Assembly: GCA_000200715.1 (NCBI GenBank)
Contig: DP000238.1
Span: 494,154 to 558,153, forward strand
Length of the DNA stretch: 64,000 bases
Direction: 5' to 3'
Source: Cenarchaeum symbiosum A
GTDB lineage: Archaea; Thermoproteota; Nitrososphaeria; Nitrososphaerales; Nitrosopumilaceae
Position 1 is the first letter of the stretch, and every line of letters begins with the position of its first letter. Under the pieces are notes generated by a model. It worked only from the letters and a program-made list of their open reading frames with translations. It had not been told where the DNA came from and did no database searches. This document shows, one piece after another, positions 28,301-38,600 of the stretch. Position numbers and translations under genes: made by a program.

Positions 28301-29509
28301 CGAGAGTATCGGCCGGTCAAAGATGATCCTGAAGATTCCGAGCTCGCCGTCCAGCTGGGCCGACACCACGTACGGCGCCGGTTCGGGGCGCATTATATCC
28401 GACGGGAGCACATACCCGCAGTTGTCGGGATAGAGCTGCCCCGGCCCCGGGTTGTTTCCTGTTCCAAATAAGGACGGGTCGCCGCATACTGCATTGTTCG
28501 GTATTGACAGTCGGGAGCTCCTCCCCTCGGCGGCCAGTATATCCTCCCTGTTGTGCTCCCCCGGCAGCTCAAAGATATAGTCGCCGGTCATCGTCGAGTT
28601 GAGCGTGCACCTGGGATCGAGCGTCTCGTCTTCTACATCGCACTGCATCCAGTATGTCTGGGTGGGCAGCGCGTGCCCAAAGTCCACATGGTCCGGGTCC
28701 AGGCAGCTCGAAGATGTGCATGTAAAGCTCTGCGTCATCTTTATGGTAGAATTGGGGGCCATCCCGACGATCTCCACGCTGGATATATTGCCAGTTGGCC
28801 TGTACGGTGGGTAGTTGGAGTTGAGGTGCACCCCCTCCAGCAGGCCCACGTCGCCGTCGAGGGCCCCAGGCAGGACGCACTCTTCGGTTCCGTCTGTATA
28901 TGTTATCTTTTGGGAATACGGAAAGAACGACTGTTGTACAACGTTGGTTACGCCCAAGTGTGAATAGTCATACGCGCCGACAAGGGAGCGGCTGTAGGTG
29001 CGGTCGTCGCAGCTAAACGCGGCAAAGTTGGACGAAAAGTCCAACGGGTTGGGTATTGCCTCCGAATACGCAAAGGCGCCCGCGGGTATCTGCGAGAACT
29101 CGCTGAACAGGTAATCTGCCCCGAGCCTGCCGCCCGAGTACGTGTATTCATAGTGTATCTTGTATATCTTGACCCCGTGCCCGCCCCACGCCACGGGCAG
29201 GCCCAGCTCCTCGCCGTTGGCGTAAACCTCTATCCTGCTACCCCGGTCCGACAGCAGGGGCTTGAATCCGTACAGCGGAATGCCAAAGGTTCCTCCGCCC
29301 TGGGGCACGCGCTCGAACTTGTAACTTGGCTGTATATGGTGAAAGTCCCGGTTGTTCGCCCTGTGGCCCTCCCCGGGATCCTCAGTAGAGCCTGGGGGAT
29401 GCGCGTACGCATCCGGGGCAAGTGCGGCGATGCCGGCAATTGCCGCGGCTGCCAGCACGATCACGAGTATCCATGCCGGCCTGTACGCACCCACGATCAT
29501 CCGCGCCAC
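22319..29509 (-). CDS. Giant exported beta-propeller surface protein (2,396 residues)
   Basis: Start GTG 29509 or ATG 29500. A signal peptide (PAWILVIVLAAAAIAGIAAL...AYA) is followed by HPPGSTEDPGEGH and a Cys-containing domain to about 400. Then: Ig-like domain about 410-500 (VVSAQLDGELGIFRIIFDRP), propeller about 520-1010, second Ig-like and propeller about 1115-1760, short repeats about 1790-2080 (DAPSIIDGGVRNATGITREN type), and a beta domain about 2085-2195 (VSITVTFSEPVNVTGAPSLEL). A run of glycines, a two-Cys C-terminal domain, a Pro/Glu spacer and GFFDSIIAFFQSLFE end the protein. Propeller blades show AFSxDGxxMFVxG. The layout matches the neighbouring giant gene. Function is inferred as a cell-envelope adhesin or structural protein. 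A gataaaat box (plus-strand 29541-29548) is the likely TATA element. Confidence 0.9.
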   Translation of the reverse strand: MARMIVGAYRPAWILVIVLAAAAIAGIAALAPDAYAHPPGSTEDPGEGHRANNRDFHHIQPSYKFERVPQGGGTFGIPLYGFKPLLSDRGSRIEVYANGEELGLPVAWGGHGVKIYKIHYEYTYSGGRLGADYLFSEFSQIPAGAFAYSEAIPNPLDFSSNFAAFSCDDRTYSRSLVGAYDYSHLGVTNVVQQSFFPYSQKITYTDGTEECVLPGALDGDVGLLEGVHLNSNYPPYRPTGNISSVEIVGMAPNSTIKMTQSFTCTSSSCLDPDHVDFGHALPTQTYWMQCDVEDETLDPRCTLNSTMTGDYIFELPGEHNREDILAAEGRSSRLSIPNNAVCGDPSLFGTGNNPGPGQLYPDNCGYVLPSDIMRPEPAPYVVSAQLDGELGIFRIIFDRPILSVNSSSMRIVDPDGRGEITLSGNRTPGTPPEVVEIPLSSSDQTALGLFDGPSLYFSPQAVTGEDGSFPTGHELPSPRYLRSYTTGVELIEDRAVAFSEDGLFMAIGGRRTNFVDWVHPYVLSEGFDIGTAALAGNSLDVGSQAGVIHHISFSDSGLRLFVTGDEQPRVHSYDLTVPYNIQTAGGYKRSDPLPGTGDVYGAAFSLNGRQMYVIRGDDTIYQMPLSEKFRPDTADVSDSRSFDISVNVADGRGISITPDGNTMHISDRTGSLVHTYSLGTSGSILSATYMGAFSAAPQSGEIHGLTFSSDGSFLFVAASDGIHQYELSRPHDTSAPEQDLSALSVRGGSPRGMFFAPDGFSLYIANEVNGRVHWYTMSSGYDLSTAAFRSTLVTPWQTSPEGLYFPAGGTEMYTSGSSPAAVHRVALPGAYDTSSAVLMGQFDVSERDIDPSGVALSDDGTRMLVAGGANNIVYQYGLGTPYNVTGAAYEGGLELDMITPTDLAFSRQGDALYVSDDEGQVHHFALDAAYNVLNATRVGSFFTGVESLEALSFSDDGRTLFGLDEGNRVMAYFEFGGYPVTSTNNITVLEEPGIAEVDSTGIHAGDSPGVLEIGRSASFFLYPEDDPGGPVILDEYELEHVRKRNSASAPAAADAASAELRSPPIALISAELGADGLLQVAFDRPLVAANASRMEINDGTTSLGAEDAEPVDAEPHIVSFRFDPNATGALNQTSLELIFGAGAVEGPNGKIFPEQFVIPGPAYHDSMLTLGDSIHPKGIAISPGGTTMIGAGFAVLDGAERGILFEYHLGEIFDVSGAGLAGGGIALVDGGGPAGSAHIVAGAAESRPTDVRVVPGGMQAFVVGSTTDTVYEFSMAEPYNISTAAFSSGSLDVSGEDAEPAGLAFSRDGRSMYVAGAAGGAIHQYTLGGPYNLTGASHSGSVQVDGQAGVPRGVQFSADGARMFVVGDTNSVHVYSTDSFDATAAVYEGALDALWSPTIQGIDFSIDGRHLYVAGEDAGSGRMGESAAHTGDAIHRFDLDAPYDVFPPVPTEITVADSTPTGVVFSPDGLQMLVSGTGNNSVYGYTLQDPYVITGAEYNGTSLDTEQGAQGQGDPRGLAVSDDGTSLFITGVDPPAVHTFSLQSPYDVEGATISASVLDDTQILAVGGSVPESIAFSADGTRLFIVEESTDRVYQFILQEPYNVSAAASNGSYRLEEPSYTASSSLMPLRESLPTSVAFSNDGTSMFISGDEHNIIYAHSLGTPFDVTTAEYTGGFAMAGSLLGLAFSDDGLNMFTVDGIPDTISRYALASYPLKGAQGIEVSDEPGTRDSVVIAHDRKTGDSPAVNDGIWAVFMGEITAGDAPSIIDGGVRNATGITRENATGKSEPGVGDGAAADHIRVLKANDTLGITDDGVRGVMGEITGVDAPSIIDGGVNNATGITRENATGKSEPGVVDGATAVPENTRMAESMPGVVDGARIIYMGVITADDTPSIADEGARNVMGKHERMGRSMPEVLDGARIIYMGDIMAADTPSIADEGARNVMGMHERMGRSMPGVLDGAKAELEDTANGKSTPEVDDGATITRMWEISAYDTPGLMDAIRTGPVVLSVSAASTTESEGGTVSITVTFSEPVNVTGAPSLELETGASAVYVSGSGSTEILFRYTVAAGHTSDDLAYTGTGALALNGGAIFAADNGAAADLTLPPPGSSLSLSGSSDVRIIVPDVPRPAPAPLPRRGGGGGGGGGGGGGAIGSVTLGGSDVGYGVGFDFAAGGESIQLDGTRIRAEPGSALTISPYRTPEGGLSIFDMEVILTGDGGSSTIAYNRIGSFLDRTCPVGPEEAAWFYVCDAASIIAPDGAYYGTGAGTLESFTVQFEGEFSGMLSIMLRDNQGIVMASHASDVYAVDLLPAAVPQEPAPAALVPEMDPEPVMDPEPEVESVIEPVIESVIEPVAESVPEPVAESEPERAPESEPAADPAEEPGFFDSIIAFFQSLFE

Positions 29510-29540
29510 GCCGTGCCCATGGTCTCTGCCTAGAAACCCG

Positions 29541-29548
29541 GATAAAAT
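29541..29548 (-). promoter_or_regulatory. TATA box shared in form by two giant surface genes
   Basis: attttatc on the minus strand, about 35 nt before the GTG. The same octamer precedes the other giant gene (plus-strand 42209-42216), so both appear to have similar promoters and short leaders. Confidence 0.45.
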
Positions 29549-29644
29549 ATGTTTTTTACAGTAGCCCTGCCCGTGCGGATCCGGCGGCCCCCTGCCGGGC
29601 GTACCGGGTCCGGCGGGGCATCATGTGGGCTAAAGCGGGCCGGA

Positions 29645-32600
29645 TCAGCCAAACAGGGATGCAAAGAACTCTATTATTCTGTCAAGGAAGCCCTGTTCTC
29701 TTGCCGCATCCGTTCCGGGCTCATCCACGGGCGCCTCGGGCGCGGGCTCCGGCTCGCCTTCACGCTCAGGTTCTGGGTCCATCTCGGGCTCTGGCGCCAC
29801 CGGCTCCGGCGCAGGCTCTGGCACCACCGGTTCCGGTTCTGGCGCCACCTGTTCTGGCGCGGGCTCCGGCTCGACTGGCGCCGGCGCGGGATCCATCACC
29901 ATGGCGACCGGCACGGGGCCCGCGCCCGCCATTATCGAATACCTGTCCCTGTCGTGGTTTGCCAGCACTATTCCCTGGCTGTCGCGAAGGGCTATGCTCA
30001 TGGTTCCCGAGAACTCGCCCTCGAGCGGTATGTTCATGCCCTCGAGGAAGCCTCCGTTTGTCCTGACCGATGCACCAGACCCGGATATTGCCGACTGGGG
30101 ATCACACGTATACAGCACGTCGGTTATCACCGGGTCCGTATCGCACTGCCTGCCAAAGAAGGATCCGACCCTGTTGTAGTATACGTCGGTGGTATCCCCG
30201 TCTGCCCCATGCAGCGAGACCTCCATGTCGAAGACGTTGAGCGTGCTCGGGGGGTTGAGCACCGGGCTTATCGCCAGGGTTCCGCCGGGGGCGGCGCTTA
30301 CCGTCGAGACGCCGCGCAGTGCGTTCTCCCCGTCCGCCATGATGTCAAACGAGACGCTGAATCCCAGGCTGCCTCCGCCTATGATGGCGCCGGAGCTGCC
30401 GCCCCCTCCGCCGCCACCGCCGCCGCCCCTGCGCGGTAGCGGAGCCGGTGCCGGAATCTCCGCGGGCGTATGGGTGTACGCACCAAACGCGGAGAGTGCA
30501 TGCGTCCATATTGCAAGGTCCGGCCCTGCATCCACCCGGCAGGCGCCACTCCCTGCATGTGCTGCCGCCGCCGCTGCACTGTCCGCGCTGCAGCGCGCAC
30601 CTATCTCCGTGGTTATATTGTCCGAGTTTATGCGGTATCCGTCATTTCCAGCCCGCCCGGGCAGGGATATGCGGACAGGCTCGTTGAGCTCGATGTCCTC
30701 GTCCAGCTGTCCCACCTCTATGGAATTGCCCTGTAGGGTGCCGTCCAGGCCGGTTGGCACCCTGCCTGGATCCTCTATGGTTATCTGCCGCTCTGCAAGC
30801 CCGGACAGGTCCAGGTCTGCCGGCAGCAGGGCCGTGACCTCCCCGCTAGTTACGGTCACCGACGAGGGGAGCACTGCTGATCTGTTGTCGCCGGCGATCC
30901 CAAGATGCAGTATCGCCGGGATGCCCTCTGTAGTCTCGTCTATAACGGAGAACTCTGGCGGCATGTCCCCGTGCATTACAAGCAGGTTGTCGTCGTCCGT
31001 CATGGTTATAGTCTGATTGTCAAGTAGTGTCCTGCTTTCTAGGGAGAGGCTGTAATTGGCCGCCGTGAGCGGATTCCCCGCGGGATCCGTCACGTTCTCA
31101 AACCGGACCGTGATGCTTTGCGCCGTCAAAAATCCGTCTGTAGTGGTTACAAGTAGGTTGTTGCCAGCTATCAGCTCTGCCGATACACCGCCGGCGTCGC
31201 TCCCGTTTATCTTCAGCGTTATGCCGCTCCCGTCGGTACCTTCGTGAAGCGGCTCGTCGGCGGTGGCCTCCAGGGTGTTGTTTCCCGTCACCAGGATGCG
31301 CTCGATAGAGGGCCGCATGGTGTCTATTGTAACGTCCGAGCTGCCCGACAGAGATGACGGCGAGCCTGGCTGCGGCAGTGTGAGGTCGGCTGCCGCCCCG
31401 TTGCCGGCCGATATCGACCCCCCGTTGAGCACCAGCGCGTCTCTTCCCGCATAGGCGAGATCTGCCGCATTGTGGCCTGCGCCCACCGTATAATTGAAGA
31501 TCAGCGCTGTTCCGCCGGAACCCTGCACATACCCTGCTGACGCGTTCACATTGAGCAGGAGGCTTGGCGCCCCGGTCACGCTTACGGGCTCGCTAAACGT
31601 GACGGTTATGGCTACCATACCGCCCTCTCTTTCTGCTGCATCTGCAGCCGAGACCGACCGCACCACCGGTACTGTATGGGCCGCATCTCCCACTATCGGC
31701 TTGTCGAGCGCGCCCACCCTTGTGTTGCTCATTTTTGCGGACAGCCCGCCGTCTGCAATGCCCGGAGCATCGCCCTCTGCTATGTCGCCCATGCGGGAGG
31801 TCGTGGCGCCGTCGCCCACGGAGGGCCCGTCATACGCCGTTGCATCTCCCATTATCTCGCTCCTGATTTCATCATTTACACTGGGCGTATCATATCCCGT
31901 TATTCCCCCCATGAATACGGTTCTCGCACTATCCGCCACGATCGGAGCGCTCTTCCCTGTTGCGTCATGCATCCCCGTCACATTGCGCATGCCGCCGTCT
32001 ATAACACTGGGCGTATCATCCGCCGTTATCCTCCCCATGAATACGGTTGCCGCACTATCAACCACGACTGGAGCGCTCTTCCCTGTTGCGTCATGCTTCC
32101 CCGTCACATTGCGCATGCCGCCGTCTATAACACTGGGCGTATCATCCGCCGTTATCTCCCCCATGCGGACGGTTGTCGCACCGTCAAGCACGCCGGGCGT
32201 GCTATTCCCCGCTGCGTCATGCTTTCCCGTCGCATTGCGCACACTTTCGTCATCCACATCCAGCGTATCATTTGCCATTATGTCGACCATGCGGGCGGTC
32301 ATCGCGCCGTCAACCACTCCCGGCATGCTATTCCCCGCTGCGTCATGCTTTCCCGTCGCATTGCGCACACTTTCGTCATCCACATCCAGCGTATCATTTG
32401 CCATTATGTCGACCATGCGGGCGGTAGTCGCGCCATCGGCCACGATGACCGTGCTGTTTCCAATTGCGGCGTGACTCCCTTCCCGCTTGGGCACGCCGCC
32501 GTCTGCAACACTCGGCGTATCATCTGCCGTTATATCCCCCATGCGCGATACAGTGGCCTCATCAACCACGATGACCGTGCTGTTTCCAATTGCGGCGTGA

Positions 32601-35600
32601 CTCCCTTCCCGCTTGGGCACGCCGCCGTCTGCAACACTCGGCGCATCATCTGCCGTTATATCCCCCATGCGCGATACAGTGGCCTCATCAACCACGACGG
32701 CCGTGCTGTTTCCAATTGCGGCGTGACTCCCTTCCCGCTTGGGCACGCCGCCGTCTGCAATGCCCGGCGCATCAACTTCCATTATAATGGACATCTTTGC
32801 CAGCTGCAGGCCGTCGACTATATCCGGCGCATCGCCCTCCATTATCGGGTCTATTCCCTCGGGCGGCAGACCGTCAACCACGTCCGGCCCGTCGACTACC
32901 ACCACTGCTGTCTTTTTCACATGCACCGCGCCATCTGCCGCATCCGGCCCGTCTGCACCTGTTATCGTTGCTATCCTTGCGGAATTCGCGCCATCTGTTG
33001 CTCCCGGCTTATCACCTGCCGGCACGGCGAAGCTCCGCACAGCCGCGGCCTGCGAGCTGTCGATCGGATACGTTCCCATCTGGTATGAATGCACTGAGGG
33101 ACCACCCACTGCGGGACTGCCCACATCGGTAAAGAACATGCGCAGGCCGTCTGCCGAGAATGCAAGCCCCGTGGGGGACCTGCCCTGATCCCTCACACTA
33201 AAGGAGCCCGTATATTCGGCAGTAGATGTGTCATGCGGTGATCCGAGCACGTACCTGAGCACAGTGTTTTTGCCGTCGCTTGCCGCAAACATGACATGCC
33301 CGTCTGGTGAAAAGTATATGCCCGTGGGGTTGTCACCCTGCCCCTTTACACTAAAGGAACCAACAAGGGAGTCGGCCGGCATGGAGTCGAGGTCGTACGG
33401 GCCGGCAAGGCTGTATTCGTACACTGTATCATTTCCAGTGCCCACGATGAACAGCCCCTCCCCGTCCGGTGTGAATGCAAGGTCAGTGGACGCCATCTCG
33501 AAATCATTGATGAAAAATGATCCGCCAGGTGTCGGAGCGGCCAGGCTAAAGGGCGGTGACAGGTCGTACCTGAGCACGCTGTCACTTCCCCTCCCTATGA
33601 TGAATACCGAGCTGCCGTCGGCCGAAAACTCCACGTCCCGGGGGGCGCCTTCCCGGGCCGCAGTGCCAAATGATTCCATGGGCTCCGGCGCCGACAGGTC
33701 AAACGGCGGATCCAGCGCAAACCCGTACACCCTGTCCCCGCCGTTTCCCGATACCAGCATGATGGTGCCGTTTGCAGAAAATGCCATACCTGTTGGCTCT
33801 GAATCAGACAGCCCGTACATGGCCCTGGGGGGGCCGCCTACCCCGTACGGCCCGTCAAGCTCGTATTCATGTATGGCATCGGAGGCAGAATCCGCTATGA
33901 ATGCAAACCTGCCGTCTGCAGAGAATGCAAGGCCGGTGGGTGATGTCGCATAGCTCCCCAGGTAATGGGAGCCTGCATACGTGCTCCCCGCGAGATCAAA
34001 GGCGCCGTCGAGCTCGTACCTGTGCAGCGCCTTTGAGTTTGTCCCCGTTATGAGCATGACTGTTCCATCCGCAGAGAATGCCACGCCCTGCGGCGCGTTC
34101 TCTTGCGCCGACACGTTGATGGATATCCCGCTGTGGACTGCAGTGCTGATGTCAAAGGCCGTGCTCATGTTATACTGGTGCACAGAATCGTTGATCTGCC
34201 CGGTCACAAATAACCGCATCCCGTCGGGGGAGATGGCTATGCCCCGGGGCGCACCTGCCTGATCCCGCACAAACACAGTCTCCCCGGTAGGTGTGGCGTT
34301 GACTATGTCATAGGGCTCTGCCAGCCTGTAGGCATGGGCGGTATCTGCAGTCCCTCCAAGGATTATCAGCAATCTGCCGCCATCAGCTAGCGCAAGGTCC
34401 ACCGGGTCTATCGTGGTATCAAGGGAGGTGCCGGAATATTCGGCTGCCTGTGCATTATAGGCCTCCGGCAGGTCGTACTGGTGTATCGCACTGCTGCCCG
34501 TCCCTACGATCAGCATGCGCCGTCCGTCTGGCGAGAATGCCACGCCTTGGATGGCATCATCCTGTGCGGCCACGCCAAACCCGCCCCTGTACGCGGGCAG
34601 GGGCAGCTCAAACTGCCGGGGGAATGCATCCCCGGATGCGCTCCTTAGTGCGCCTGCATCAAAGTGCAGCCTGGGGCTTGAATAATTCAGTATCTCCCCC
34701 AGATTGTCGGACATGTTGAAGGATACTGTACTGCCTGTGCCCGGGACAATGTCCGATTGCACAAGCGTCACCCCCGCGGTCCCGTTTCCGTCCCTTGCGT
34801 GGATTTTAGACGCGTCTATCGTCGAGTGGTCTATGGGCTGGTCAAATACGATTCCCAGGATGCCTCCGGTGTGGGCTGTAACAGAGACCAGCTTGGGTTT
34901 GGGGGCAAATGAGATCGTGACCGATGCATCATCAGAGATCCGCGGGGCGTCCGGGGGAAAGTCTTCCCGGGCGAGGACGACCGGATACGTGCCCAGCTGG
35001 TACGAATAGACGGCATCACTGTCAGAATCGGTAAAGAACATCCGCAGGCCGTCTGCCGAGAACGCCATCCCTGTGGGGATCGCGACCTGATCCCTCAAGT
35101 TGAAAGAGCCGGTGTATTCCGCACTGTCCAGATCATGCGCTGATCCGAGCTCGTACCTGAGCACCCTGTCCCTGGTCTCGCTTGCCGCAAACATCACCCG
35201 TCCATCGGGTGAAAAGGATACGGCCACCGGGTTGTCGTCCTGTTCCTTTACACTAAAGGATCCAACAAGGGAGTCTGCAGGCACGGTGCCATCTAGATCG
35301 TACGGGCCCGCAAGGCTGTATTTGTACACTGTATCTTTGTCGGCTCCCGCGATGAACAGCACCTCCCCGTCTGGCGTGAAATCAAGGCCGGTGGGGAAAG
35401 TCTCGTTTTCGCCGACGAAAAATGATCCGTTGGGTGTAGGCGCGGTTATGTCAAAGGGCGATGCCAGATCATACCGGTACACGCGGTCGTTATCCCTTCC
35501 TATGACAAATACCAAGCCGCCGTCCGCCGAGATATCCACGTCCTGCGGATCTGCATCCTGGGCTGAGACGCTGAAGAATCCAGAAGACTCCGGAGCAGAC

Positions 35601-38600
35601 AGGTCAAACGGCGGATCCAGCGTGAACCCGTATACCGAGTCCCTCTCGCTTCCCGAGACTAGCATGACTGTTCCGTCTGCAGAGAGCGCCACGCCCGTGG
35701 GCTCCCCGTCTGTCAGGCCGTACACGGCCACGGGGGGCCCGTCTATGTCGTACGGCCCGTCAAGCTCGTATTCATGGACTGCATCGTGGACAAAGTCAGT
35801 TATGTATACAAACCGGCCATCTGCAGAGAAGGCCAGGCCGGAGGGCGACCCCACGTTGTCCGCCAGGTAAAAGCTTCCAGTATACGTGTGCCCCGTAATG
35901 TTAAAGGCGCCATCGAGCTCATACCTGTGCATGGATTTTGAGGTCGGCCCCGTTATGAACATGAGGGTCCCGTCTGCAGAAAACGCCACACCATGGGGGT
36001 TACTGGCCTGCCCCGATACGTTAACGGAGGCACCGCTGTATGCCCCCGTGCTGAGATCAAAGGGAATGCCCAGGGAATATTCATGCACAGAATCGCTGTC
36101 CTGCCCCGTGATGAATACCCGCCGGCCGTCAGGGGATATGGCAATCCCGCGGGGTTCCGCCGCCTCCGAGATCACGGAGAGCATCTCCCCCGTCGGGGTC
36201 GCATTGACTATATCATAGGGCTCCGCCAGCCTGTATGCATGGGCTGTACCATTGGTCCCGCCAAGGACTATCATCAGCCTCCCTTCATCGGCTATCACCA
36301 AGTCCACCGGGTCTGTCGCGGTATCAAGGGAGATGCCGGTGTACACGGCGGCCGGCACATCATAGGCCCTCGGCAGGTCGTACTGGTGTACAGCACCGCT
36401 GCCCGTTCCTGCTATTATCATGCGCCGTCCGTCGGGCGAGATTGCCACGCCCTCGATTCTGTCATCCTGCGCCACTACATCAAGCGAGCTCCTGTACGCG
36501 GGCAGGGGCATCGCAAACGGCTGGGGGAATGCATCCCCGTAGGCGCTGCTGAGGGCGCCGGCATCAAAGTGCAGCCGGGGGCTTGAATGGTTGAATATCT
36601 CCCCGATGCGCGTCTTGTCCAGGCTGAAGGATACGGTATCACCTGTTCCCCTGTCTGAAAGCTCCCCTTGAACAAGCGTCAGCCCCGCGGTGGAATTGCC
36701 GTCCCTTGCGTGAATTCTAGACGCGTTTACCGTCGAGTGATCTATGGGCTGGTCAAACACGATTCTCAGCGTGCCTCCCGTCTCGGCTGTAACGGAGATC
36801 AGCTTGGGCTTGGGCGGAGGAGGTATTCCGGCAGATGCATTGTCTGATATTATGGGCTCGTCCAGGGATGTGCTGAACCGGGTGATCCTGACCGGGTATG
36901 TGCCCAGCTCATACCAGTGGATTGCATCGGTGACCGCGTCGGTAACGAACAAGCGCAGGCCGTCTGCCGAGTATGCAAGCCCCGTGGGGGACGTGCCTTC
37001 ATTCTTCACGCTAAAGGAGCCCGCGTATTCGGCGGTTCCTATATCATAGGGGGCTCCAAGATCGTACCTGAGCACAGAGGCCGCGCCGACGCTTGCCGCA
37101 AGCATGACGTCCCCGCCGGGCAAAAAGTACACGTCAGTGGGGTTCTCCCCCCTGTCCCTGAGGCTGAAGGATCCGGCAAGGGAGCTGTTGGGCATGGAGC
37201 CGTTCAGGTCGTACGGGCCCTCGAGATTGTATTCGTACACTGCATCTTCTGCAAAGCCCACAATGAACAATCCATCCCCGTCCTGTGTGAACGCAAGGCC
37301 GTTGGGTGTTGTCTCGGTTTCGCCGACGAAAAATGATCCGTTGTGTGTAGGCGCAGTTATCTCAAAGGGCGATGCCAGGTCGTACCTGTGCACGCTGTCA
37401 GTTTGCCTCCCCATGACAAATACCGAGCCGCCGTCGGCCGTGATGTCCACATCCCGGGGGACAGTATCCTCGGCTGCCGTGCTAAATGATCCAGAGGACC
37501 TTGGCGCAGACAGGTCAAACGGCGGATCCAGCGCGAACCCGTACACTGCATCCCCGCCGTTCCCCGAGATCAGCATGAGCGTCCCGTCTGCCGAGAACGC
37601 CACCCCCGTGGGCGCACTGTCGGGCAGGCCGTACTCCCCCGTCGGGGTTCCGTCTATCCCGTACGGCCCGTCGAGCTCGTACCTGTGGATGGAATCAGAA
37701 GAAGAATCAGGTATGAATGCAAGCCTGCCGTCAGACGATAACGCCAGGTCCATGGCATTGCCCCCGGTGCCCGCAATGTACAGCGACCCCGTGTGCGTGC
37801 GCCCCGAGAGATCAAAGGCGCCGCTCAGCTCGTACCTGTGCAGCAAATCCGATTCCGTACCGACTATGAACATGAGGTCTCCTCGGGCAGAGAATGCAAC
37901 GCCCTGGATGTTGGTCTCCTGTTGAGCCACGCTGACGGATTTTCCGCTGTATGAACCCGTGCTCAGATCAAAGGCCGTGCCCAGTGAATACTGGTGCACG
38001 GAATTGCTGCCCTGCCCCGTCACAAATACACTCAGCCCGTCGGGGGAGATGGCGATCCCGCGGGGCTCCACCTCCCTCCCGCTCGTCGAGAGCACATCCC
38101 CCGACGGGGCGGCAGTGCTTATGTTGTAGGGATCTGCCATCTCGTAGGCGCGGGCTTCAAAGCCTGCCCCGTCAAGTATTATCAGCAGTCTCCCGCCGTC
38201 TGCAAACACAAGTGCCACGGGCTCCATCCCGGGCGTCGCGAGGGATAAACCGGAGTACTCGGCTGCCTCCACGTCATAAGCAGCAGGCAGGTCGTACTGG
38301 TGTATGGCGTCGCTGCTTGTTCCCGCCATCAGCATGATCATCCCGTCGGGCGAGAATGCCGCGCCCTGCGGGGTGCGGTCCTGTGCAGCCACGTTGAGCG
38401 AGCCCTTTTGCGCGGGCAGGGGCAGAACAAACGGCTCGGGGAATACGCCCCTCACTGTAGTATTCAGCGCGCCGGCATCAAAGTGCAGCCGGGGGCCTGA
38501 CTGGGCTAATGCCTCCCCGATGCGCGTCTCATTCAGGCTAAAGGAGACGGTGTTTCCGGCGCCCGTGCTTGAAAGCTCCCCCGGCAGCAGCGTCAGCCCC

